Source of the DNA: Streptomyces maremycinicus
GTDB lineage: Bacteria > Actinomycetota > Actinomycetes > Streptomycetales > Streptomycetaceae
Assembly (NCBI RefSeq): GCF_001184025.1
Contig: NZ_BBYG01000016.1
Span: 310,001 to 374,000, forward strand
DNA: 64,000 nt
Direction of reading: 5' to 3'
The notes beneath the pieces are model-generated. The model worked only from the letters and a program-made list of their open reading frames with translations, searched no databases and was not told where the DNA came from. Positions within the stretch are counted from its first letter, which is position 1. Every line of letters starts with the position of its first letter. Below are positions 18,229 to 25,072 of this stretch, piece by piece. Made by a program: the position numbers and the translations under genes.

Positions 18229-19782
18229 TCAGACGGACGCCGAGATGGTCTGGATCACTCGGTCGCGCTCCGCGTCCTCGCCGTACGCGTCGAGATGCAC
18301 CTCGCCGGCCGCGAGGACGACGACCCGGTCGGCGACCTCCAGGACCTCGTCGACGTCGGCGGACAGGACGAGGACGGCCGCGCCCTCCGCGGCGAGGGCG
18401 CGGGCCCGGCGGCCGATGTCGCGCCGGGCGCCGATGTCCACGCCTCGGAACGGCTCGTCCAGGATGAGGACACGCGGGGTGTGGGCGAGCCAGCGGCCGA
18501 CGACGACCTTCTGCTGGTTGCCGCCGGACAGTTCCTCGACGGTGCTGTGCTCGTCGCGGGTGACGACACCGAGTGCGTCGATCGTCTCGCGGCCGAGGGC
18601 GTCCTCCTTCGGCCGGTTCATCAAACCGGCCCGGGAGAAGGACTTCAGGAACGGCAGCGAGATGTTCCGCGCCACCGACCAGCCGGGCACCAGGGCGTCG
18701 GCGTGCCGGTCCTCGGGGACGAGGTGGACGCCGGCCCGGATGGCGTCGGAGGGCCGGCGGGGCGCGTAGGCCCTGCCGTCCAGTTCGACGGCGCCGGCGG
18801 CGAAGGGCTCCGCGCCGAACAGCCCGCGGGCCAGCTCGGTCTTGCCCGCGCCCAGCAGACCCACCACGCCGGTGACCTCCCCGGCGCGCAGGTCGAGGTC
18901 GAGGGGGGCGCGGCCTTCGAAGAGGCGCACGCCGCGCAGCGACAGGGCGACCTCCCCCGGGTCCCCCTCCCTCACGGGCCGGGCGGTGGTCACCTCCTGG
19001 GACTGCCGGGCCGGCCCGAGTCGCAGCATCGCGCGCAGCGCCGCGTCCCAGTCGAAGGGCCTGGCCTGGTCCTCGGTGAGGTGACCGTCGCGCAGGACGA
19101 CCAGCCGGTCGGCGAGGGCGTCGATCTCGCCGAGCCGGTGGGAGACGTAGAGCACGGCGATGCCGTCCTCGCGCATCCGCTCGATGAGCGAGAACAGCCG
19201 CTGCGCCTCGGCGGCGGAGAGCGCCGAGGTCGGCTCGTCGAGGACGAGCAGGCGCGGGCGGGTCGCCAGCGCGCGGGCCAGGATGAGCAACTGCCGGTCG
19301 GAGATGCCGAGTTCGCCGACGTCTTGGCGGAGCACGGCGTCGCTCCAGGCCAGGCCGAGGCCGGCCTGGATCTCCCGGGCCCGGGCGAGCGTGGTGCGTC
19401 CGCTCAGGAACGGGTTGCCGCGCTGCTGCGCGAGCTCCTCGAAGACCAGGTTCTCGGCGACCGTGAGGCCGGGCACGATGCCCTCGCCGATCCGCTGGTG
19501 CACCGTCTGGATGCCCAGCTGACGGGCGGCCAGCGGCGAGGCGAGGGCGACCGGGGTGCCGTCGACGCGCACCTCTCCGCCGTGGTCCGTGTGGACGCCC
19601 GAGAGGATCTTGATCAGCGTGGACTTGCCGGCGCCGTTCGCGCCGAGCAGCGCGACCACGCTGCCCGGTGCGATGTCCAGCGTCACGGAGGCGAGCACCG
19701 TCTTGCCCCCGAAGGCCATGCTGACGTCGGTGAGACCGACCGCCGGGACCGCGGGCGGGGCACCGGACTCAGTGGGCGACAT
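18229..19782 (-). CDS. ABC transporter ATPase, RbsA type (two nucleotide-binding domains)
   Basis: The product has 517 residues. Domain 1 has Walker A GANGAGKST (about 48-56), a Q-loop HQRIGEG and Walker B LLVLDEPTSALS. Its signature motif is degenerate: ELGISDRQLL stands where RbsA proteins have LSVGQQQ. Domain 2 has GLLGAGKTE, a canonical LSGGNQQK signature and Walker B VLILDEP. It should energise the ribose-type permease on its 3' side. The gene start overlaps the upstream lipoprotein gene by 14 nt, so the two are translationally coupled. The altered first signature suggests the two ATP sites are unequal, common in this family but here stronger than usual. Confidence 0.93.
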   Translation of the reverse strand: MSPTESGAPPAVPAVGLTDVSMAFGGKTVLASVTLDIAPGSVVALLGANGAGKSTLIKILSGVHTDHGGEVRVDGTPVALASPLAARQLGIQTVHQRIGEGIVPGLTVAENLVFEELAQQRGNPFLSGRTTLARAREIQAGLGLAWSDAVLRQDVGELGISDRQLLILARALATRPRLLVLDEPTSALSAAEAQRLFSLIERMREDGIAVLYVSHRLGEIDALADRLVVLRDGHLTEDQARPFDWDAALRAMLRLGPARQSQEVTTARPVREGDPGEVALSLRGVRLFEGRAPLDLDLRAGEVTGVVGLLGAGKTELARGLFGAEPFAAGAVELDGRAYAPRRPSDAIRAGVHLVPEDRHADALVPGWSVARNISLPFLKSFSRAGLMNRPKEDALGRETIDALGVVTRDEHSTVEELSGGNQQKVVVGRWLAHTPRVLILDEPFRGVDIGARRDIGRRARALAAEGAAVLVLSADVDEVLEVADRVVVLAAGEVHLDAYGEDAERDRVIQTISASV

Positions 19783-20866
19783 TCGAGATCCAGTCGGCGG
19801 TGGAGACCTGCGACAGGTTCAGCGCGGGCAGCGCCTCGCGCAGCTGGTCCATGTTCGTGATCTTCTTCTCGCGCAGGAAGTCCTGCGTGATGGCGACGGC
19901 CGGGAACTCGACGGAGGTCTTGTTCAGCTGACCGGCCAGCTCCAGCGCCGTGGTGCGCACGACGGCCGCGCCGACGGCGGACGGGTCGGTGCCGGCCGTG
20001 GCGACCCACGGGCTGTCGGCGGCGGTCATCTGCTGGATGTCGGCGTTGGAGACGTCGGCGCCGAAGACCTTCACCTTGTCCTGGAGCTTCTTGTTCTGCA
20101 CGGCGAGCACGGTGCCCTTGGCGAGCTCGTCGTAGGGCGCGAAGACGCCGGCCACGTCGGAGTGCTGGGTGAGCGCGGCGGAGACGAGGGGAACGTTGTC
20201 GGTGGCCGTGGAGTCGGTGACCTTGCCGACCTTGAACTGCTGCTTCCAGGCCTGGGCGGCGACCGTGGACTTCCAGACGGAGTCGCGCTTGTCGAGGGCG
20301 GCGTAACCGGCCACGTTGACGTAGCCGACCTCGGCGTCCCTGCCGACCTCCTTCGCCATCACGTCGAGGACCGCCTGGGCCATGCTCGCGTCGTCCTGCT
20401 TGGTGGAGACGACGCCCTTGGTGGCGGTCTCGACGTCGTAGACGACGACCTTGATGCCCTTCTTCACGGCCTTGTCGATCTCGGGCTGGATGGTCGCCGG
20501 GAAGCCGTGGTCGATGATGATCGCCTTGGCCCCGGAGTTGATCGCCGAGGAAAGGTCGGTGGCCTGCTTGGCGTTGTCGGCCTGGGCGTCGTACACGGTC
20601 AGGTCGATACCGAGCGCCTTGGCCTGGGCCTTCGCTCCGTTGCCCCACTGCTCGAAGTAGTCGCCGGCGCCGCTCTGCCGGACCAGGGCCACCTTGACCG
20701 CGCCCGCGCCGAAGGGGGCGGGCTTCTTGCCGGTGGCGGCGGCGGCCGGGGCGGCGGCGTTGCCGGTGTCCTTGGACGCGTCGGTGGACTGCGCGCAGCC
20801 GGAGAGGACCAGGGCGGAGACGGAGGCCAGCGAGAGCGCGGCGAACGGCAGACGGACACGGGACAT
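19769..20866 (-). CDS. Sugar-type ABC solute-binding lipoprotein; candidate methylthioribose receptor
   Basis: The product has 365 residues. The signal peptide ends in LVLSGC (lipidated Cys about 24), followed by an Ala/Thr-rich linker. The body is of the periplasmic-binding-protein type I (RbsB) class: VKVALVRQSGAGDYFEQWGNG, AIIIDHGFPATIQPEIDKAVKKGIKVVVYD, VAGVFAPYDELAKG. It is the first gene of the operon lipoprotein-ATPase-permease-mtnK. A cysteine-type leader peptide ORF ends 150 nt upstream of its start, which points to control by sulfur status and to a sulfur-containing substrate. Ligand identity is inference. Confidence 0.9.
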   Translation of the reverse strand: MSRVRLPFAALSLASVSALVLSGCAQSTDASKDTGNAAAPAAAATGKKPAPFGAGAVKVALVRQSGAGDYFEQWGNGAKAQAKALGIDLTVYDAQADNAKQATDLSSAINSGAKAIIIDHGFPATIQPEIDKAVKKGIKVVVYDVETATKGVVSTKQDDASMAQAVLDVMAKEVGRDAEVGYVNVAGYAALDKRDSVWKSTVAAQAWKQQFKVGKVTDSTATDNVPLVSAALTQHSDVAGVFAPYDELAKGTVLAVQNKKLQDKVKVFGADVSNADIQQMTAADSPWVATAGTDPSAVGAAVVRTTALELAGQLNKTSVEFPAVAITQDFLREKKITNMDQLREALPALNLSQVSTADWISNVAH

Positions 20867-21016
20867 GAGGGGCTCCAGGTGCAGGGTGACGCGGAGGGAT
20901 GGGGCGAGGGGAGGCGAAGCGGGGGTGCGTGAGCCCGGAGCGAAGGACGGGAACGGGTCACCGTGCGCGGCGGGGCGCGCCCCGGGAACGGGGGCGCGGC
21001 GGAGCTCCGGGAGGGG

Positions 21017-21088
21017 TCAGCGACAGCTGGCCGTGGTCGACCGGAGCAAGTCCACGTACAGCCGCCGCACGAGCAGCAGCGTCTTCAT
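21017..21088 (-). CDS. Leader peptide ORF 1 (cysteine type) of the mtnK importer operon
   Basis: The ATG at 21088 opens a 23-codon ORF ending in Ala-Ser-Cys-Arg-stop. Its middle reads VRRLYVDLLR, close to the RR-x-HVDL-x-R pattern of the short actinobacterial leader peptides found before sulfur-uptake genes (recalled from annotated Streptomyces genomes). There is no Shine-Dalgarno site, but TTGACG (21119-21124), 18 bases and CATGAT (21095-21100) place the likely transcription start at the ATG itself, so it would be leaderless. Slow decoding of the terminal Cys codon could control the operon by attenuation. Confidence 0.7.
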   Translation of the reverse strand: MKTLLLVRRLYVDLLRSTTASCR

Positions 21089-21094
21089 ACGGAG

Positions 21095-21124
21095 ATCATG
21101 GGAACGATTTCAGCCACCCGTCAA
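21095..21124 (-). promoter_or_regulatory. Promoter of the mtnK importer operon
   Basis: -35 TTGACG (complement of 21119-21124) and -10 CATGAT (complement of 21095-21100), spaced 18 bp. The -10 ends 6 nt before the leader ATG. A small inverted repeat, TCTC-aatatcc-GAGA (21141-21155), sits just upstream of the -35. Confidence 0.6.
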
Positions 21125-21239
21125 AGGAATGGACGCCGGATCTCAATATCCGAGACAACGATTACGTCACAGGCTGTGCCGGTACCGTCGGGAGTTACCA
21201 TCACGGAACCGGCATCCGACCCGGCACGGTGAGGCCCCG

Positions 21240-21314
21240 ATGACGTCATATCGCGCGAACGCGCCGCGCATGCCCCGCATGCGGCGCTGTCCCGGCGCGC
21301 CGTGTCGCGGCTGA
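21240..21314 (+). CDS. Leader peptide ORF 3 upstream of mtnD
   Basis: The ATG at 21240, 7 nt behind GTGAGG, opens a 24-codon ORF. It ends in RRCPGAPCRG and stop, the same Cys-Arg-Gly-stop ending as leader ORF 2 (24880-24948). It lacks the full RR-x(3)-D-x(2)-R core, so its membership in the cysteine-leader group is less certain. In-frame ATGs at 21270 and 21279 would give shorter peptides with the same Cys-rich end. It ends 105 nt before mtnD. Confidence 0.45.
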   Translation: MTSYRANAPRMPRMRRCPGAPCRG

Positions 21315-21384
21315 GTGACCGTCCCCGCCGCCCGCCTCTCCCCCCGCTTCCCCCCGTCTCCCCCCGTCCGATCCGTCTCGGTAT

Positions 21385-21394
21385 CCGGACATCC
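21385..21394. promoter_or_regulatory. Decamer CCGGACATCC before mtnD
   Basis: This decamer lies 25 nt before the mtnD start. It occurs inverted (GGATGTCCGG) at 24793-24802 before the nucleoside-importer leader, and a 9/10 match lies at 31819-31827 before the GntR gene. It is a candidate site for the island's GntR/FadR regulator. Confidence 0.4.
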
Positions 21395-21419
21395 CTTTCA
21401 GAATCCTGGAGTTGCTTCC

Positions 21420-22019
21420 ATGACGCTGCTGACGACCTGGTCCGAGTCCGGCCCGGAGACCCTGGTCCGCCGTACCTCCGACCCCGCCGAGATCGCCGCG
21501 GCCCTCCAGCCGCTGGGCGTGCGCTACGAACAGTGGCCGGTCCGCGCGGACGTGCCGTTCGACGCCGACAGCGAGACGGTGTTCGCGGCCTACGGCCCCG
21601 AGATCGAGAAGCTGAACGCCCAGGAGGGCTTCACCACCGTCGACGTCCTCGGCCTGCACCCCAGCGACGACCCGGAGTTCCCGGCGAAGGCGAAGGCGGC
21701 CCGCGAGAAGTTCCTCCAGGAGCACACCCACGACGACGATGACGAGGTCCGCTTCTTCGTCTCCGGCTCCGGCATCTTCTACCTCCATGTGAACGGCGAG
21801 GTGCACGCCGTCCTCTGCGAGAAGGGCGACCTGCTGGGCGTGCCGCGCGGCACCACCCACTGGTTCGACATGGGCACGAAGCCCTCCTTCACCGCGATCC
21901 GCTTCTTCCACGAGGAGGACGGCTGGATCGGCAGCTTCACCGGCTCCACCATCGCCGGCCGCTTCCCGGACTACGACACGATCGCGGCCGGGCACGCGGC
22001 CGACCGGGCCGCCGCGTGA
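21420..22019 (+). CDS. mtnD: Acireductone dioxygenase
   Basis: The product has 199 residues. ATG at 21420 follows TGGAG by 7 nt. The cupin metal site is complete: H102-x-H104-x4-E109 in HTHDDDDEVRFFVSGSG, and H147 in GVPRGTTHWFDMG. With iron the enzyme converts acireductone and oxygen to 2-keto-4-methylthiobutyrate and formate, the last step before transamination to methionine. With nickel it can run off-pathway. Its stop overlaps the mtnC start by 4 nt (GTGA), so mtnD-mtnC-mtnB are translationally coupled. Confidence 0.95.
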   Translation: MTLLTTWSESGPETLVRRTSDPAEIAAALQPLGVRYEQWPVRADVPFDADSETVFAAYGPEIEKLNAQEGFTTVDVLGLHPSDDPEFPAKAKAAREKFLQEHTHDDDDEVRFFVSGSGIFYLHVNGEVHAVLCEKGDLLGVPRGTTHWFDMGTKPSFTAIRFFHEEDGWIGSFTGSTIAGRFPDYDTIAAGHAADRAAA

Positions 22020-22750
22020 GCGTGCCGGGTCTGACGTACGACGTGGACGCCGTGGTGCTCGACATCGAGGGCACCACGAGCGCCACGGGCTTCGTGGTGG
22101 ACGTGCTGTACCCGTACTCGCGCGCCCGCTTCGCCGAGCTGCTCACCGAACGGGCCGGGGAGCCCGCGGTGGCCCGGGCGATGGCGCAGGTGCGGGAGCT
22201 GACGGGCGAGCCGGACGCCGACGCCGCCGCGATCGAGAAGACGCTGAACGCGTGGCTCGACGAGGACCGCAAGGCGACCCCGCTGAAAAGCCTCCAGGGC
22301 GTCATCTGGTCCGAGGGCTTCGCGCGCGGCGACCTCGTCTCGCACTTCTACGACGACGTCGTGCCGCGGCTGCGCGCCTGGCACGCGGCGGGGCTGCGGC
22401 TGTACGTCTACTCGTCGGGATCGGTGTCCGCCCAGCGGGCGTGGTTCACCAACAGCCCGGTGGGCGACCTCACCCCGCTCGTCTCCGGTCTGTACGACAC
22501 CGAGAACGCCGGTCCCAAGCAGGAGCCGGGGTCGTACCGCCGTATCGCCGCGGCGGCCGAAGCGGCGGCCGACCGGCTGCTGTTCCTCTCCGATCGCCCC
22601 GGCGAGCTGGACGCGGCCCGCGAGGCCGGCTGGCACGCGGTCGGGATCCGGCGGCCGGGCGAACCGTATTTCGAGCAGGGCGTCGGCGACCACGCGCAGG
22701 CGGGGACGTTCGACGAGATCACCGTAAGCAACTCCAGGAGCACTTCATGA
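22016..22750 (+). CDS. mtnC: Enolase-phosphatase E1 (acireductone synthase)
   Basis: The product has 244 residues, normal for bacterial E1. The GTG start overlaps the mtnD stop. HAD motif I in its E1-specific form is VVLDIEGTTSA (D16, E18). Motif II is YVYSSGSVSAQRAWF and the late motif LLFLSDRPGELDAAREAGW. It enolises and then dephosphorylates 2,3-diketo-5-methylthiopentyl-1-phosphate to acireductone, the substrate of MtnD. Presence of this fused E1 means the separate MtnW and MtnX proteins of Bacillus are not needed. The mtnB gene overlaps its end by 4 nt (ATGA). Confidence 0.95.
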   Translation: MSVPGLTYDVDAVVLDIEGTTSATGFVVDVLYPYSRARFAELLTERAGEPAVARAMAQVRELTGEPDADAAAIEKTLNAWLDEDRKATPLKSLQGVIWSEGFARGDLVSHFYDDVVPRLRAWHAAGLRLYVYSSGSVSAQRAWFTNSPVGDLTPLVSGLYDTENAGPKQEPGSYRRIAAAAEAAADRLLFLSDRPGELDAAREAGWHAVGIRRPGEPYFEQGVGDHAQAGTFDEITVSNSRSTS

Positions 22751-23355
22751 CCGCCGACCTCACCGCACTCGACCTCGAGGAGGCCGGGGCGGTCCTCGCC
22801 GCGGAGTCCGCCCGCTTCGCCTCCTTCGGCTGGATGCGCGGCACCTCGGGCAACCTGTCGGTGGTGCTCGGCCGCGACCCGCTGCGGCTCGCGGTCACCG
22901 CGAGCGGCCACGACAAGGGCGAACTGACGCCCGCGGACGTGGTGCTGGTGGACGGCGACGGCGCCGCGGTGCACGAGGGCAGGCCGTCCGCCGAGGCCGA
23001 GCTGCACGCGCGCGTGGCCGCGCTGACCGGTGCGGGCGCGGTCGTCCACGTGCACACGGTGGCCTCCGTGGCGCTCGGCCACCGGCACCCGGGCGGGATC
23101 GTCTTCCGGGACCTGGAGATGCTCAAGGGCGTCGGCCAGCCCGCGCACGACGTCGAGGTGACCCTGCCGGTCATCGCCAACAGCCAGGACATGAAGGTCC
23201 TCGGCGACCGCCTGGAGGCGGCCCGCGAGCCCCGGATGCCGGCGGTGGTCGTGGCCGGACACGGCCTGTACGTGTGGGGCGACAACCCGCGCCAGGCCCG
23301 CCACCACACCGAGGTCGTCGAATGGCTCCTCGAACTGGAGCTGACGCGGCGCTGA
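22747..23355 (+). CDS. mtnB: Methylthioribulose-1-phosphate dehydratase
   Basis: The product has 202 residues. ATG at 22747 follows AGGAG and overlaps the mtnC stop. It belongs to the class II aldolase/adducin fold: RGTSGNLSVVLG (phosphate loop, about 31-42), TASGHDKGELTPADVVLVD, the zinc histidines in VHVHTVASVALGH (H101, H103) and a third in GHGLYVWGD (about 177). It dehydrates methylthioribulose-1-phosphate made by MtnA to the diketo compound used by MtnC. It is the last gene of mtnDCB and is followed by a very strong terminator. Confidence 0.94.
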   Translation: MTADLTALDLEEAGAVLAAESARFASFGWMRGTSGNLSVVLGRDPLRLAVTASGHDKGELTPADVVLVDGDGAAVHEGRPSAEAELHARVAALTGAGAVVHVHTVASVALGHRHPGGIVFRDLEMLKGVGQPAHDVEVTLPVIANSQDMKVLGDRLEAAREPRMPAVVVAGHGLYVWGDNPRQARHHTEVVEWLLELELTRR

Positions 23356-23389
23356 CCGCGAGGAACGGGCGCCGCCCGCGAGGGGCACG

Positions 23390-23437
23390 GGACACACCGA
23401 GGGCCACGGTCGGCCGACCGTGGCCCTCGGTGTGTCC
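23390..23437. terminator. 48-bp perfect palindrome after mtnB
   Basis: Bases 23390-23413 and 23414-23437 are exact reverse complements over all 24 positions with no intervening base. It follows the mtnB stop by 34 nt and precedes the convergent mtnA gene, so it is probably a bidirectional terminator. Its length and perfection are unusual. Confidence 0.8.
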
Positions 23438-23455
23438 GGCACGGCGGGCGCACAC

Positions 23456-23560
23456 GGCGTGGCGGCGGGTTCCGCGAGCCGGGCGCGCACCGCGTGGCGG
23501 CGGGTTCCGCGAGCCGGGCGCGCACCGCGTGGCGGCGGGTTCCGCGAGCCGGGCGCGCAC
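23456..23560. repeat. Three tandem 35-bp repeats
   Basis: Units at 23456-23490, 23491-23525 and 23526-23560 are identical apart from the first base of unit 1, and a decayed fourth copy follows to about 23590. The unit contains GGCGGCGGGTTCCGCGAGCC. The period is not a multiple of three and no gene covers it. There are no spacers, so it is not CRISPR. Confidence 0.9.
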
Positions 23561-23610
23561 CGTGGCGGTGGGTTGCGCGCGGCGGGCGCACCGCGTGGCA
23601 GGTGCGTGCG

Positions 23611-23664
23611 CGTTGCCGGTGGGCTCCGCGTTGCCGGTGGGCTCCGCGTCGCCGGTGGGCTCAG
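23611..23664. repeat. Three tandem 18-bp repeats running into the mtnA 3' end
   Basis: CGTTGCCGGTGGGCTCCG at 23611-23628 and 23629-23646 is followed by a variant at 23647-23664, which includes the mtnA stop codon (complement of 23661-23663). Confidence 0.85.
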
Positions 23665-24692
23665 CGCAGCCGGTCCCCCGGCAGCTCCCCCGTGGAGACC
23701 TCCAGTACGCCCCGCTCGGTGACCAGGCCCGTCACCAGCCGGCCCGGGGTGACGTCGAAGGCCGGGTTGTGGCCGCGCGACCCGGCGGGCGCCGTCCGCA
23801 CCCCGCCCCACTCCAGCACCTCGTCCTCGCCGCGGAGTTCGATGTGGATGGCGGAGCCGTCCGGTGTCGCGAGATCGACCGTGGTGGTGGGCGCCGCGAC
23901 CAGGAACGGGATGCCGGCGTCGGCGCAGGCGAGGGCGATCCCCACGGTGCCGACCTTGTTGGCGGTGTCGCCGTTGGCCGCGATGCGGTCGGCGCCCACG
24001 ATCGCCGCGTCGACCTCGCCGCGCAGGATGGTGCCGGCGGCGGCCCCGTCGGCCTGGACGAAGTGCGCGATGCCCTCGTGGACCAGCTCCCAGGCGGTCA
24101 GGCGGGAGCCCTGGAGCAGCGGGCGGGTCTCGTCGGCGTAGACCAGCTCGAGGCGTCCGCGCGCGTGCAGTTCACGGATGACGCCGAGGGCGGTGCCCCA
24201 GCCCGCGGTGGCCAGCGCGCCGGTGTTGCAGTGCGTCAGGATACGCAGCGGGCGGTCCGCGCCGACCCGCTCCAGCAGCCAGTCCGCGCCGAACGCGCCC
24301 ATCGCGCGGTTCGCCTCGACGTCCTCGCGCTGGACCGCGGCCGCCTCGGCCAGGACCGCGTCGAGCCCCTCGTCGAAGCGGGTCATGACCCGGTCCACGC
24401 ACACCATGAGGTTCACGGCGGTCGGACGGGCCTCGCGGACGCGGGCGACTGCCTTGCGCGTCTCGTCGGCCGTCCAGCCCTCGCGTTCACCCTCCAGCAG
24501 CGCGATCGCCACTCCGTAGGCGCCGGCCGCGCCGATCGCGGGGGCGCCGCGGACGACCAGCCGCCGGATCGCGTCGACCAGAGTGTCCACATCGTGGACT
24601 TCGACGGTCGCGGTGCGGTGCGGCAGGGCGGTCTGGTCGATCAGCGCGAGGCCGGTTCCGGTCCACTCGACGGCGCGCAGTTCCTCGGACAT
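23661..24692 (-). CDS. mtnA: Methylthioribose-1-phosphate isomerase
   Basis: The product has 343 residues. ATG at 24692 is preferred over the in-frame ATG at 24716 because AGGAG lies about 9 nt before it. The catalytic residues are present: Cys155 in THCNTGALATAG and Asp235 in VGADRIAANGDTANKVGT, with RGAPAIGAAGAYG at 48-60. It isomerises methylthioribose-1-phosphate to methylthioribulose-1-phosphate. Both upstream branches proposed here (MtnK, and nucleoside phosphorolysis) deliver its substrate. It faces mtnB across the repeat-rich terminator region and is divergent from the nucleoside importer operon. Confidence 0.95.
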   Translation of the reverse strand: MSEELRAVEWTGTGLALIDQTALPHRTATVEVHDVDTLVDAIRRLVVRGAPAIGAAGAYGVAIALLEGEREGWTADETRKAVARVREARPTAVNLMVCVDRVMTRFDEGLDAVLAEAAAVQREDVEANRAMGAFGADWLLERVGADRPLRILTHCNTGALATAGWGTALGVIRELHARGRLELVYADETRPLLQGSRLTAWELVHEGIAHFVQADGAAAGTILRGEVDAAIVGADRIAANGDTANKVGTVGIALACADAGIPFLVAAPTTTVDLATPDGSAIHIELRGEDEVLEWGGVRTAPAGSRGHNPAFDVTPGRLVTGLVTERGVLEVSTGELPGDRLR

Positions 24693-24792
24693 AACGGGAC
24701 GCTCCTGGTGTTCCATTGGTGTTCGACACCGTACATGACCTCGAAGAACCCTTGAGGAACAGCGGGCGAACCACAGTTCGAGACACCCCGAC

Positions 24793-24802
24793 GGATGTCC
24801 GG
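24793..24802. promoter_or_regulatory. Decamer GGATGTCCGG before the nucleoside importer
   Basis: Exact inverse of the decamer found before mtnD (21385-21394). It lies 10 nt upstream of a TAGAGT -10 candidate (24813-24818) that would start the leader transcript, so a bound repressor would cover the promoter. Confidence 0.4.
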
Positions 24803-24879
24803 AAACGAGTGTTAGAGTCCAGCACCTGCATCCGCAGGGCGATACCAGCATCCCGCAGAACGAGACGAAGGGGGAACGC

Positions 24880-24948
24880 ATGCCGCTGCTCACCAGGCGC
24901 CGCTTCCTCGACTTCGGCCGCTGCGCCGGCGACGGCTGTCGCGGCTGA
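24880..24948 (+). CDS. Leader peptide ORF 2 (cysteine type) of the nucleoside importer operon
   Basis: The ATG at 24880 lies behind AAGGGGGA and opens a 22-codon ORF. It reads TRRRFLDFGR, then Cys-Ala-Gly-Asp-Gly-Cys-Arg-Gly-stop. The RRR-F-L-D-F-G-R core fits the RR-x(3)-D-x(2)-R pattern of actinobacterial cysteine-type leader peptides, and the two Cys codons near the end would sense charged tRNA-Cys. It ends 124 nt before the importer lipoprotein gene. The Shine-Dalgarno site and spacing support real translation. Confidence 0.7.
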   Translation: MPLLTRRRFLDFGRCAGDGCRG

Positions 24949-25072
24949 GTCCGTCCCCTCGGCCCTCCCCCGCGGCCTCTGCCGCACCGAGCACCGTCGC
25001 TCAACTCACTCCGCCGTGCGCGCGCACTCCAGCATCGTGATGCGTCTCTCGGCATACCCGGAAGGTTCCCCG

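Noticed and set aside
23456..23590. CRISPR array
   Set aside because: The 35-bp units are directly adjacent without unique spacers, and no cas genes are near. It is a simple tandem repeat.
24693..24790. A cysteine-type leader peptide for mtnA
   Set aside because: No small ORF with Cys codons and the RR-D-R core was found on the minus strand upstream of mtnA, unlike the other three units.
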